Below, in pieces: positions 1 through 8,253 of a DNA stretch of 64,000 bases; positions within the stretch are counted from its first letter, which is position 1, and the number at the start of each line of letters is the position of its first letter. A model generated the notes under the pieces. It was not told where the DNA came from and made no database searches. It saw nothing but the letters and a program-made list of their open reading frames with translations. Made by a program: the position numbers and the translations under genes. The stretch lies in the NCBI RefSeq assembly GCF_050467285.1, contig NZ_JBCMUN010000009.1, forward strand, positions 1-64,000. The letters are read 5' to 3'. The DNA is from Paenibacillus_E oryzisoli_A. GTDB taxonomy: Bacteria; Bacillota; Bacilli; Paenibacillales; NBRC-103111.

Positions 1-84
1 TGCCTTATCTTAATGACATTGACTGTGGAGTGTGTCTTTTTTCTTTTACAGTTGTGCAATGACTGATCGGGATTCCGTATTTCC

Positions 85-115
85 TGCATAATGGACGCCA
101 CGCTTTCTCATAATA
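85..115 (+). promoter_or_regulatory. Forespore sigma-G-type promoter of sleB
   Basis: TGCATA at 85-90 and CATAATA at 109-115 are separated by 18 bp. Both boxes fit the Bacillus sigma-G/sigma-F consensus (TGHATA, 17-18 bp, CATWHTA) at every position. sleB is known to be sigma-G dependent in B. subtilis, so the site fits the gene behind it. The rest of positions 1-84 shows nothing I can name. Confidence 0.75.
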
Positions 116-161
116 AGCAAGAAAAGGTTAGGCAAAATGAAAAGCGAGGTTGATTACGGGA

Positions 162-971
162 ATGACGAAACGGATCCTTCTGATTGCATGCAGCATTGCA
201 GTTGTACTTGTACTAGGCTTTCAACTCAAGGACAAACTCCGTCAGCCAGCCGAGGAAACGTTCAGTTCCAATGAAATTCGCTATGGCGCTACAGGGACGG
301 ATGTGAATGAGCTGCAAGGCAGGCTTAAATTCATCGGTTTTTACAGCGGCTCGGTGGATGGTGATTTCGGATATAAAACTTTAACGGCAGTGAAACGGTT
401 CCAAGGCGAATTCGGCATGAAAGTGGACGGAATTGTCGGTTCCAAAACGAAGTTGAAGCTGTGGGAAGCGACGAAAAACTGGAAGCCGACCGGCCCCAAT
501 ATGGGCGAAGCGAAAAGCGGAAGCTCCGGAAGCGCGGCTGCAGGTGGCGGCGGAGCAGCTGCTTCTACGGCTAACGATAAACCCGCCAATCTGACGCCAT
601 CCAACAATCTAGGCTACTCCGAGCAGGATATTAACTTAATGGCCAATGCCGTGCACGGCGAGGCGCGCGGGGAGCCATACATCGGACAAGTAGCGGTGGC
701 GGCAGTTATTTTGAATCGGGTCAAATCGGCCAGCTTCCCGAACACGATTTCGGGCGTTATTTTTCAGCCGGGTGCTTTCACAGCGGTAGCTGACGGCCAG
801 ATCTGGCTGACGCCGAACGAGTCGTCGAAGAAGGCTGTTAAAGACGCGCTGAACGGCTGGGACCCGACCGGCGGCTGCATCTATTATTTTAATCCGGCGA
901 CCGCCACGTCCAAATGGATCTGGAGCCGGACGCAAGTGAAGACCATCGGCAAACATATTTTCTGTATATAA
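162..971 (+). CDS. sleB: Spore cortex-lytic enzyme SleB
   Basis: Lytic transglycosylase that degrades spore cortex peptidoglycan during germination. Residues 4-22 form a hydrophobic export signal. Residues about 36-102 are a PG_binding_1 repeat domain, followed by a Gly/Ala/Ser linker and then the SleB (Hydrolase_2) domain at about 150-269. The HGEARGEP motif there carries the catalytic Glu. I chose ATG 162 because the TTG at 150 directly abuts the GAGG ribosome site at 146-149. Monocistronic; no ypeB follows, although SleB usually partners YpeB. A sigma-G-type promoter lies upstream. Confidence 0.93.
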   Translation: MTKRILLIACSIAVVLVLGFQLKDKLRQPAEETFSSNEIRYGATGTDVNELQGRLKFIGFYSGSVDGDFGYKTLTAVKRFQGEFGMKVDGIVGSKTKLKLWEATKNWKPTGPNMGEAKSGSSGSAAAGGGGAAASTANDKPANLTPSNNLGYSEQDINLMANAVHGEARGEPYIGQVAVAAVILNRVKSASFPNTISGVIFQPGAFTAVADGQIWLTPNESSKKAVKDALNGWDPTGGCIYYFNPATATSKWIWSRTQVKTIGKHIFCI

Positions 972-1069
972 AAACGAAGGAACATGGAGAAGGAACCGGC
1001 ATTGGTTGCTTCTCCTCTTCGTATAGGAATATAATGGAACTAACTTAACAATAGAAGGGAGACCGACCT

Positions 1070-2347
1070 TTGGAGCCAAAATTTGAGCGCAGCACTTTGA
1101 AGCACATTCGCCTGCACGTTTTGCCCACGGATCGATTCAAAACGTTTGCCATCTCTGTATACATAGGCCGGCAGCTTGAAGAAGACACTGTGACCGGCAC
1201 CGCGCTTACGCCATTTATTCTTCGCAGAGGTACGGCATCCTTGCCGGAGACGAAGCAGTTCCGCGAACATTTGGACGATTTGTACGGGGCGGGCTTCGGA
1301 TTCGATATTTATAAGCGCGGCGATTATCAGATCGTGCAGTTGAAAATGGATATTATTAACGACCGTTTCGTCAAATCGGCGGATTCCCTGCTCAAGCAGG
1401 GGCTTGGGTTCGTCGGTGAAACGTTGACACGACCTGCGACAGAGAACGGACATTTCCGTCAAAAATACGTCGATGCGGAAAAGCAAACGCTTCAGAAGCG
1501 CATCGAATCCATCATTAACGATAAAATCCGTTATGCGGCCGAGCGCTGCATGGAGGAGATGTGCATCAATGAGCCGTATCGCCTCCATCCGTTAGGCAAA
1601 ATTGAAGATTTGGCTCAGCTCAGCGCGGCAAGCTTGTTCGAGCAGTACCAGAACTGGCTACGCACGTCGCCGATGGATATTTATGTAGTCGGCAACACGA
1701 CGCTCGCCGAAGTTGAAGGGATTGTGAAACAGGCGTTCGACATTGACCGCGACGCTGCTGCATCCTATGCGACCTCGGTACCGCGCGGCGCCTCCGGCGA
1801 AGTCAAAACGATCGTTGAGCGGCTCGACGTCAATCAAGGCAAGCTGAATATGGGGCTGCGGACCAATGTCTCCTACAAGGATGATCTATACCCAGTAGCG
1901 CTCATGTATAACGGCGTGCTAGGTGGGTATCCGCATTCGAAGCTGTTCACCAACGTACGCGAGAAAGCCAGCCTGGCGTACTATGCTTCATCCCGTTTTG
2001 ACGGACATAAAGGCATCTTGACGATCCAATCCGGCATTGAGATGGCCAATTATGAGAAGGCGGTCGATATTATCCGGAAGCAGCTGAAAGCGATGGAAGA
2101 TGGCGATATCACGGACATCGAGTGGGGACAGACGAGGGCGATGATCAGCAATCAGCTGCGGGAAATTCAGGACTCGGCGTTTGAAATGATTTCGTTTGAT
2201 TTTAACGCGATTTTATCGGGGAAAGAGCGTACCGTTCCCGGCTTGATCGAAGCGATTGAGAAGGTCGATATTCCGGCGATCGCCGAGGCGGCGAAGCGGG
2301 TTCAGCTCGATACGATATACTTTTTACGGGATCAGAAGGGGGAGTAG
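1070..2347 (+). CDS. ymfF: M16 peptidase-like protein, YmfF type, inactive
   Basis: Member of the insulinase/pitrilysin (M16) fold family, 425 residues. The zinc motif HxxEH is absent: the equivalent stretch reads LTPFILRRGT, near residue 45. It is therefore probably the non-catalytic half of a heterodimer with the next gene. The TTG start is supported by AGAAGGGAGA just upstream. The stop is 3 bp before the next start, so the two are cotranscribed. The ymfF-ymfH-ymfI order matches B. subtilis. Its biological substrate is not known to me. Confidence 0.88.
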   Translation: MEPKFERSTLKHIRLHVLPTDRFKTFAISVYIGRQLEEDTVTGTALTPFILRRGTASLPETKQFREHLDDLYGAGFGFDIYKRGDYQIVQLKMDIINDRFVKSADSLLKQGLGFVGETLTRPATENGHFRQKYVDAEKQTLQKRIESIINDKIRYAAERCMEEMCINEPYRLHPLGKIEDLAQLSAASLFEQYQNWLRTSPMDIYVVGNTTLAEVEGIVKQAFDIDRDAAASYATSVPRGASGEVKTIVERLDVNQGKLNMGLRTNVSYKDDLYPVALMYNGVLGGYPHSKLFTNVREKASLAYYASSRFDGHKGILTIQSGIEMANYEKAVDIIRKQLKAMEDGDITDIEWGQTRAMISNQLREIQDSAFEMISFDFNAILSGKERTVPGLIEAIEKVDIPAIAEAAKRVQLDTIYFLRDQKGE

Positions 2348-2350
2348 GGC

Positions 2351-3634
2351 ATGCAAACAATTCCATACGCGCAGCTGGGTGAAACCATTTATCATGAAGT
2401 GCTCGATAATGGCTTGCATGTGTTTGTTCTTCCGAAGGAAGGCTTTCAAAAAACGTACGCCACGTTTTCCACGAAGTACGGCTCGATTGACAATCATTTT
2501 CAGGTGGCAGGCAAGCCGGAAGTGCAGGTACCGGACGGCATTGCGCATTTTCTTGAGCATAAAATGTTTGAAGAGCCGGAGGGCGATATTTTCGCCACAT
2601 TTGCTACGAATGGTGCCTCTGCAAATGCCTTCACCAGCTTTGATCGGACGGTATACCTGTTCTCGTCAACGGACCGTTATCTCGAAAATTTAACGACATT
2701 AATTAATTTTGTTCAGAATCCGTATTTTACCGACGAGAATGTGGAGAAAGAAAAAGGCATCATCGGCCAGGAAATCAAGATGTATGAGGATAATGCAGAC
2801 TGGCGCAGCTATTACGGCCTGATTGAGGCTTTGTACGCCAAGCATCCGATTCATATCGATATTGCGGGGACAGTCGCTTCTATTTCGGAAATTACGAAGG
2901 AAACGCTTTATGAGTGCTACCACACATTTTACCATCCTAGCAATATGAGTTTGTTCGTTGTGGGCGGTGTGAATGCGGAAGAGGTAATTAACCTCATTAA
3001 ACAAAATCAAGCCGCGAAAACATTCCCGCCACAGGGCGCGATCCAGCGCTTCTTTCCAGAGGAGCCTGCTCAGGTGAGAGAAGCGCAAAGGCTGATGCAT
3101 TTGCCCGTTTCCATGCCCAAGTGCTTGATGGGCTTTAAAGAACAGCCGCCTGTCGAAACGGGGAAACCGCTTCTGGTCCGTGAACTGACGACGAAGCTGA
3201 TGCTCGATATTCTATTCAGTTCCAGCTCGGATATTTATCAAAGCCTGTATGACGACCAGTTGATCACGGATAACTTCGGTCATGAATACAACTGCAGCGA
3301 AGGCTACGCCTTCTCGATTGTTGGCGGCGATACGAAAGATCCGGAAGGGCTGATTGCCCGAATCCGCGAAGAAGTGGAGCAGCGCAAAGCGGCGGGCGTG
3401 GATCCGATCGCTTTCGAACGGAGCCGCAAGAAGAAAATCGGCAATTTCCTCCGCATGATGAATTCCCCTGAATCCATTGCCAATGAGTATACGAAGTATC
3501 GGTTCAGAGGCATTGATTTATTCGATATTTTGCCGGCATATGAACAAATAACATTAGAAGATGTGAACGCGCGTTTCCGCGAACATTTTGACTGGTCGAA
3601 GCTTGCCGTTTCCATCATTCGGAGCCGCGAATAG
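2351..3634 (+). CDS. ymfH: M16 zinc peptidase, YmfH type, active
   Basis: Insulinase-family metallopeptidase, 427 residues. HFLEH at residues 66-70 is the inverted zinc motif, with the general-base Glu inside it. The third ligand is probably Glu141 in GQEIKMYED. It pairs with the motif-less YmfF-like protein encoded immediately upstream, the usual arrangement for two-subunit M16 enzymes. The gap is 3 bp on the 5' side and 5 bp to the short-chain reductase on the 3' side, so the three genes form one operon. The ORF opens with ATG after a GGGGGAG ribosome site. Confidence 0.9.
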   Translation: MQTIPYAQLGETIYHEVLDNGLHVFVLPKEGFQKTYATFSTKYGSIDNHFQVAGKPEVQVPDGIAHFLEHKMFEEPEGDIFATFATNGASANAFTSFDRTVYLFSSTDRYLENLTTLINFVQNPYFTDENVEKEKGIIGQEIKMYEDNADWRSYYGLIEALYAKHPIHIDIAGTVASISEITKETLYECYHTFYHPSNMSLFVVGGVNAEEVINLIKQNQAAKTFPPQGAIQRFFPEEPAQVREAQRLMHLPVSMPKCLMGFKEQPPVETGKPLLVRELTTKLMLDILFSSSSDIYQSLYDDQLITDNFGHEYNCSEGYAFSIVGGDTKDPEGLIARIREEVEQRKAAGVDPIAFERSRKKKIGNFLRMMNSPESIANEYTKYRFRGIDLFDILPAYEQITLEDVNARFREHFDWSKLAVSIIRSRE

Positions 3635-3639
3635 CAGGT

Positions 3640-4392
3640 ATGACGAATAAACCGTTTCACGAGCAAACGGTGTTGATTACGGGAGCCAGCAGGGGAATTG
3701 GCGCCGCAATCGCGCAGCGTTTTGCCGCGGAGGGCATGCAGATCGTTATTCATTATCGGGAATCGCATGAGGCGGCCAATGAAGTGGCTCGGGCTTGCAT
3801 GAAAAAAGGCGCCAAAGTGCTGACCGTTTCCGCCGATATGCAGTCTCGGGATCAGATTCTCAAGATGCGCGACAAATTGGAGCAGATGGGGATGGTGCCG
3901 GACATCGTCGTGAATAATGCTGGCATTTCTCATTATGGATTGTTGACCGACATTTCCGAAGATGATTGGGATTATGTGATGAATGTGAACCTGAAAGGCG
4001 TGTTTCTCTGCTCTCAGGCGTTTGTCCCGGCGATGATTTCGCAGAAGTTTGGGCGCATCATTAACGTCTCTTCCATCTGGGGCATATCCGGCGCGTCCTG
4101 CGAAGTTGCCTATTCTACAGCCAAAGGCGGACTTAACGCATTTACCAAGGCGCTTGCCAAGGAATTGGCCCCGTCCGGCGTCACGGTGAACGCGGTCGCC
4201 CCCGGCGCGGTGGAGACGGATATGATGGCCGGTTTTCACGCTGATGAGAAAGTCGCGATTGAGAATGAGATTCCTGTCGGCCGCTTTGGGATGCCGGAAG
4301 AAGTCGCTTCGCTCGTGTACTTCCTGGCCCTGCCGGAGTCGGGCTATATCACAGGTCAAATCATTAGCCCCAATGGCGGCTGGCTGACTTGA
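3640..4392 (+). CDS. ymfI: Short-chain dehydrogenase YmfI (EF-P modification type)
   Basis: NADPH-dependent SDR of 250 residues resembling 3-oxoacyl-ACP reductase. TGASRGIG at 14-21 binds the dinucleotide, NNAG sits at 92-95, and Ser144, Tyr158 and Lys162 (YSTAK) form the catalytic set. In B. subtilis the YmfI protein reduces the 5-aminopentanone group on elongation factor P. The same ymfF-ymfH-ymfI context suggests that role here, but a FabG-type function cannot be excluded from sequence. Last gene of the M16 operon. Confidence 0.85.
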   Translation: MTNKPFHEQTVLITGASRGIGAAIAQRFAAEGMQIVIHYRESHEAANEVARACMKKGAKVLTVSADMQSRDQILKMRDKLEQMGMVPDIVVNNAGISHYGLLTDISEDDWDYVMNVNLKGVFLCSQAFVPAMISQKFGRIINVSSIWGISGASCEVAYSTAKGGLNAFTKALAKELAPSGVTVNAVAPGAVETDMMAGFHADEKVAIENEIPVGRFGMPEEVASLVYFLALPESGYITGQIISPNGGWLT

Positions 4393-4506
4393 TTCTTATA
4401 TTTTGCCATTCCTGCATTCATGGACGCATCGCATAATTGAGGCTTGAGAAGCGCATATTACTTTTTGTAATGACCATTTCTCATAACTCAAAGGAGGCTT
4501 CTTACA

Positions 4507-4758
4507 ATGGCAACTGTACTTAAAGTGTTCGACAAATGGAAAGAATTTTTGGCTGAACGCGTGAGTCAGGCTGGGCATGCAGGAATGAATGAGGAAACGA
4601 TCTCTAAGCTCGCATTTCAGATCGGCGAGTTTCTATCGAACAAAGTAGATCCGGAAAATGAACAGGAACGTTTACTTAAAGAGTTGTGGGATGCTGGCGA
4701 TGAGCAAGAGAAGCAGACAATCGCCCGCCTCATGGTAAAATTAGTAGACAAAGGTTAA
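4507..4758 (+). CDS. ymfJ: DUF3243 small protein YmfJ
   Basis: Acidic, helical 83-residue protein of the DUF3243 family, in the same place as B. subtilis ymfJ, directly after ymfI. It has no signal peptide or membrane segment. The AAAGGAGG ribosome site at 4490-4497 decides the ATG. The 114-bp gap from ymfI suggests it may have its own promoter, but I see no clear one. A hairpin terminator follows. No function is established. Confidence 0.85.
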   Translation: MATVLKVFDKWKEFLAERVSQAGHAGMNEETISKLAFQIGEFLSNKVDPENEQERLLKELWDAGDEQEKQTIARLMVKLVDKG

Positions 4759-4791
4759 TTACCGTTTTACAATTTAATCAGGTATAATGGG

Positions 4792-4815
4792 AAAGCCTCC
4801 TTTTCGGAGGCTTTT
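4792..4815 (+). terminator. Terminator after ymfJ
   Basis: AAAGCCTCC, a 5-base loop and GGAGGCTTTT form a 9-bp stem with a T-run. It overlaps the in-frame extension upstream of the next gene, which argues against starting that gene at the ATG at 4787. Confidence 0.8.
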
Positions 4816-4852
4816 GCATGCTTTCATAGCAAAGAAAGGATTAACGACAGGT

Positions 4853-5704
4853 ATGCGTACGCTTCGAAACGGAATGGTCATTATTTTACTTATCTGCTTG
4901 CTTGCCGGCTGTACAAGCCGCGGTATTCCAACAATCCAGCAAGACATGCTTGATCGAAAAATATCGGTGCTGATGCTTTCAAGCGCTGAACTCCCAGACG
5001 CGGCGAAACAATCGATTGAGCAAGGTTTGCTAAAATGGCGGGATCAAAGCATGATCGCGTATGATTGGGTAAAGGACTTGCAAACGGTGGATGCCGGGGC
5101 AGAGGCCAAATTGAAAACGGCTTCGTACGATTATATATATGTGGCAGGCAATAGCTTGTTCTCATCCGCGGCGGTTTGGATGCAGGCTAACCCGACCGCA
5201 GGGAAGTGGACCTTTCTGCAGAGCGAGCCTGATGCAGCCAATCAAGGTGCCGCAATTGCCGACAAAGCGGCACTGCTGCAAGTAGATACGGCTCAAATTG
5301 AGACGATGAAAACGACTTGGGTTCAAAGCCTGCTGGACCAACAGACGCCGATCGAATGGGTCACAAAGGCCGAGCGGCCAATTCCTTCCGCATGGGCGCC
5401 TTCCGAAGAGAGCGATCATATTGTATTGCTGGACAATAACCCGCAATGGTTTCAGCAGCTTGCTTTTCAAGTGAATCAGCATCATGCGAAATGGGCCATT
5501 TTCTATACGCCCGCTGAAGAAGCTCAGATTCAGAAAGCCAAGACGCTCGGCATTTCCGTAATGGATTTGACGGCAGGCCTATCCGCGAATTTGAGTTGGG
5601 ATGACATTTTAGCGAATCGGTTAGGGGTTATGACCAATCACAGTTGGCAAACAGGAGTTCAAAATTACAATTTGCAAGAGCTAAAAGAACTAAAAATGAA
5701 ATAA
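4853..5704 (+). CDS. Putative lipoprotein of unknown function
   Basis: From ATG 4853 the protein is 283 residues with a short basic N-terminus, a hydrophobic core and the lipobox LLAGC, placing the lipidated Cys at residue 20. It should be anchored to the outer face of the membrane. The ribosome site is AAAGAAAGGA at 4831-4840. The body has alternating helices and strands and a late segment (WAIFYTP, then a KTLGISVMDL stretch) that vaguely recalls the periplasmic-binding-like fold of BMP/Med proteins. That resemblance is weak, and I do not assign a function. Confidence 0.75.
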   Translation: MRTLRNGMVIILLICLLAGCTSRGIPTIQQDMLDRKISVLMLSSAELPDAAKQSIEQGLLKWRDQSMIAYDWVKDLQTVDAGAEAKLKTASYDYIYVAGNSLFSSAAVWMQANPTAGKWTFLQSEPDAANQGAAIADKAALLQVDTAQIETMKTTWVQSLLDQQTPIEWVTKAERPIPSAWAPSEESDHIVLLDNNPQWFQQLAFQVNQHHAKWAIFYTPAEEAQIQKAKTLGISVMDLTAGLSANLSWDDILANRLGVMTNHSWQTGVQNYNLQELKELKMK

Positions 5705-5815
5705 TCCGGCTTGTCCTTTCAGGTTAAGAAGGATATTGATGAATTTTGTAGAAATGTTTAAGATACGCAGATTAGTCGCTGTTCATGCGGCATACAACTG
5801 AATGAGGTGGAATAC

Positions 5816-6580
5816 GTGGACGTTAAAGAATGGTACATGGAATACAAAATTCACAAAAACCGGCCGGGTCTCCTGGGGGACATTGCTTCCCTGATGGGGA
5901 TGCTGGATATTAATATTGTGACGATTAACGGGGTTGAGGATCGCACGCGCGGCATGCTTTTGCAGACCAACGATGAAGAAAAAATTGACTTAATGGGTAA
6001 AATGCTAAAAAAAGTAGATAATATTACTATTACTGCTTTAAGACCGCCCAAATTAGTGGATATTTTGGCTGTACGCCATGGCCGCTACATCGAGCGCGAC
6101 TCCGACGACCGCAAAACTTTCCGTTTTACGCGCGATGAATTGGGGCTTCTCGTCGATTTTCTGGGTGAAGTCTTTAAACGTGAAGGCAATCAGGTTATTG
6201 GTCTGCGCGGGATGCCGCGTGTCGGCAAGACGGAATCCATCATCGCCGGCAGTGTCTGCGCCAATAAGCGTTGGACGTTCGTGTCGTCCACGCTGCTCAG
6301 ACAAACGGTCCGCAGCCAGCTTTCCGAGGATGAAATGGCGCCTAACAACGTTTACATTATCGATGGTATCGTTTCCACCATTCGTTCCAACGAGAAGCAC
6401 TACGGGCTGCTGCAAGACATTATGTCGATGCCGTCGACGAAAGTGATCGAGCACCCCGATATTTTTATCCGTGAATCCGAATATACGTATAGTCACTTCG
6501 ATTATATTATTGAACTGCGGAACAATCCGGATGAAGAAATCAATTACGATTCGTTCACGTATACATCTGAACCTTTTTAG
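5816..6580 (+). CDS. ymfK: YmfK-type DUF3388 protein: ACT-like domain plus P-loop
   Basis: 254-residue protein in the ymfK position. The N-terminus (MEYKIHKNRPGLLGDIASL) looks like an ACT regulatory domain. The middle carries GMPRVGKT, a Walker A motif, near residue 135, so nucleotide binding is plausible. The start is GTG 5816, with GAGGTGG at 5804-5810 as ribosome site. The GTG at 5807 lies inside that site and is unlikely. The upstream lipoprotein and downstream RodZ-like gene run the same way. Role unknown. Confidence 0.83.
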   Translation: MDVKEWYMEYKIHKNRPGLLGDIASLMGMLDINIVTINGVEDRTRGMLLQTNDEEKIDLMGKMLKKVDNITITALRPPKLVDILAVRHGRYIERDSDDRKTFRFTRDELGLLVDFLGEVFKREGNQVIGLRGMPRVGKTESIIAGSVCANKRWTFVSSTLLRQTVRSQLSEDEMAPNNVYIIDGIVSTIRSNEKHYGLLQDIMSMPSTKVIEHPDIFIRESEYTYSHFDYIIELRNNPDEEINYDSFTYTSEPF

Positions 6581-6632
6581 GGGATGTATCGTCCATTTAC
6601 GAGGATATTCTTCTTGATGAGGAGGTGACCAT

Positions 6633-7514
6633 GTGTCTGCTGACTTAGGGTACATACTGCGTAAGACCAGGCTGGAAAAAAAGATGTCGCTCGACGAGCT
6701 GCAAGAAGTGACGAAGATTCGCAAACGGTACTTGGAAGCGATTGAAGAGGGGAACTACAAGGTTCTTCCGGGAAGCTTTTATGTGCGGGCGTTTATTAAA
6801 AGCTACGCGGAAGCACTTGGGCTGGATCCAACAGAAGTCTTGAGCATGTATCAATCGACGAATCCAACGCCTGTTGTGGAGAAACCTGCTGTTGAAGCCA
6901 TCCGGCCAAACCGTTCGAGCGTTCATAATACCGAGAAATTGAGCAGATGGGCCTCCAGTCTAATGTTTGTGTGCTTCATTTTGCTGATTTTCGGGATTGT
7001 GTATTACTACACGTATAAAAATTATAAGGGGACTCCGGCTGACGAAACGCCTTCACAAACCTCGACATCGCGCATTACGGATTCAACGAATCCGAATTCC
7101 TCCCCCGGCACGTCGGTGAACGCGACTGGGGCGAACAATCCGTCTCCGATTGTCTCCGCAACGCCAACGCCTGCTCCGACGCCGACCCCGCCGGCCGTTC
7201 AAGTAAAATTTACTACGGCGGATAAAGGCGTTGACAACTATGCGGTAACAGGAGCGCCTAAGCTAAGCATTCAAATGACAATTACCGGTCCCTGCTGGAT
7301 TCGAATCGATGCGGTTAAAGGTGACGGTAGCAAAGAAATGCTGAGACAGAAGCTGTATAACGCCGGAGATACGGATACGTTCGAACTGGATAACTCGGCT
7401 TACTTGAATGTAGGAGCGGCAAGCGCGCTGCAGTTGAATGTCAACGGAACGCTTGTTCCAGTCGGCGATACGCCGAATCCGAAGCGGCTGCAGCTGAACC
7501 TGCAGAAAAGCTAG
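6633..7514 (+). CDS. ymfM: RodZ-like helix-turn-helix membrane protein (YmfM)
   Basis: 293-residue protein with a cytoplasmic HTH_25/Xre-like domain at about residues 5-75 (TRLEKKMSLDELQEVTKIR), one transmembrane helix near residues 110-130, a Ser/Thr/Pro-rich linker and a C-terminal extracellular beta domain of the DUF4115 type. This is the architecture of RodZ, which links MreB to the wall-elongation machinery. The GTG start follows GGAGGTGA at 6620-6627. It is followed by a strong terminator. Confidence 0.87.
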   Translation: MSADLGYILRKTRLEKKMSLDELQEVTKIRKRYLEAIEEGNYKVLPGSFYVRAFIKSYAEALGLDPTEVLSMYQSTNPTPVVEKPAVEAIRPNRSSVHNTEKLSRWASSLMFVCFILLIFGIVYYYTYKNYKGTPADETPSQTSTSRITDSTNPNSSPGTSVNATGANNPSPIVSATPTPAPTPTPPAVQVKFTTADKGVDNYAVTGAPKLSIQMTITGPCWIRIDAVKGDGSKEMLRQKLYNAGDTDTFELDNSAYLNVGAASALQLNVNGTLVPVGDTPNPKRLQLNLQKS

Positions 7515-7560
7515 CTTTTTGACGCTTCCTGCGCTTTCCCCGGAAATAAAAATGAGGCTG

Positions 7561-7599
7561 GGAAATATTCGCGTGCATGCACCGGATATTTCCTTTTTT
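7561..7599 (+). terminator. Terminator after ymfM
   Basis: An almost perfect hairpin: GGAAATATTCG pairs with CGGATATTTCC around a self-complementary GTGCATGCAC loop, followed by six T residues. Confidence 0.85.
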
Positions 7600-7654
7600 A
7601 TGCGTTCTTGCTATAATGCAAGAAGTAATTTGAAGGAAAGGGTGTTCGTGAGAG

Positions 7655-8146
7655 ATGAGTTCAGAAAGCTCTTTTGATATTGTTTCCAAGGTGGACATGC
7701 AGGAACTGAACAATGCGATCCAGCAAGCGGAGAAGGAAATGCTGAATCGTTTTGATTTTAAAGGGAGTAAGAGCTCCATCAAGTTGGAGAAGGATCAGCT
7801 CGTGGTCGTTTCTGACGATGAATTCAAGCTCCAGAACGTACTGGACATTTTGCATGCCAAAATGACCAAGCGCGGAATCTCTATCAAGAATCTCGATTAT
7901 TCCAAAGTGGAACCTGCGTCTGGACAGACCGTCCGCCAAAAAATCAGCTTAAAGCAAGGCGTCGATCAAGAGAACGCCAAGAAGATCAACATTTTGATCC
8001 GTGATTCCAAGCTCAAAGTCAAATCGCAAATTCAAGGTGACCAAATTCGTGTCACTGGCAAAAGCAGAGACGATCTTCAAGCCATTATCGCCTTGCTGCG
8101 GAAAGCGGAAATCCCGCTCGACCTGCAGTTTGTCAACTTGAAATAA
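7655..8146 (+). CDS. yajQ: YajQ family nucleotide-binding protein
   Basis: 163-residue cytoplasmic protein of the YajQ/UPF0234 family, recognisable by its start (SFDIVSKVDMQELNNAI) and the NRFDFKGS motif. Some family members bind cyclic di-GMP and act with a transcription factor; others bind nucleotides or RNA. The window also encodes a diguanylate cyclase/phosphodiesterase at 21494, so a c-di-GMP role is possible but inferred. It is a single gene between two terminators. Confidence 0.9.
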   Translation: MSSESSFDIVSKVDMQELNNAIQQAEKEMLNRFDFKGSKSSIKLEKDQLVVVSDDEFKLQNVLDILHAKMTKRGISIKNLDYSKVEPASGQTVRQKISLKQGVDQENAKKINILIRDSKLKVKSQIQGDQIRVTGKSRDDLQAIIALLRKAEIPLDLQFVNLK

Positions 8147-8150
8147 TCCA

Positions 8151-8180
8151 AAGTCCCCCTATGGAAGTAGGGGGCTTTTA
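8151..8180 (+). terminator. Terminator after yajQ
   Basis: AAGTCCCCCTA and TAGGGGGCTTTT form an 11-bp stem with a T-tail. It overlaps the in-frame ATG at 8161, so that ATG cannot be the rimO start. Confidence 0.85.
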
Positions 8181-8184
8181 CTTT

Positions 8185-8213
8185 TTGACACCCCATAGGG
8201 CATGTATTATACT
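8185..8213 (+). promoter_or_regulatory. Sigma-A promoter of rimO-pgsA
   Basis: TTGACA at 8185-8190, a 17-bp spacer and TATACT at 8208-8213. This is close to consensus and sits between the yajQ terminator and the rimO ribosome site. Confidence 0.8.
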
Positions 8214-8253
8214 GATAGGTAGCGTTCGAGGACTATTGGAGGTTGTTTTATTC

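Noticed and set aside
4413..4438. Second sigma-G promoter before ymfJ
   Set aside because: TGCATT and CATAATT resemble the sleB boxes, but the 13-bp spacer is too short.
4787..4852. ATG 4787 as start of the lipoprotein
   Set aside because: The stretch is the stem of the ymfJ terminator, and the extra residues would precede the signal peptide. ATG 4853 puts the lipobox Cys at residue 20.
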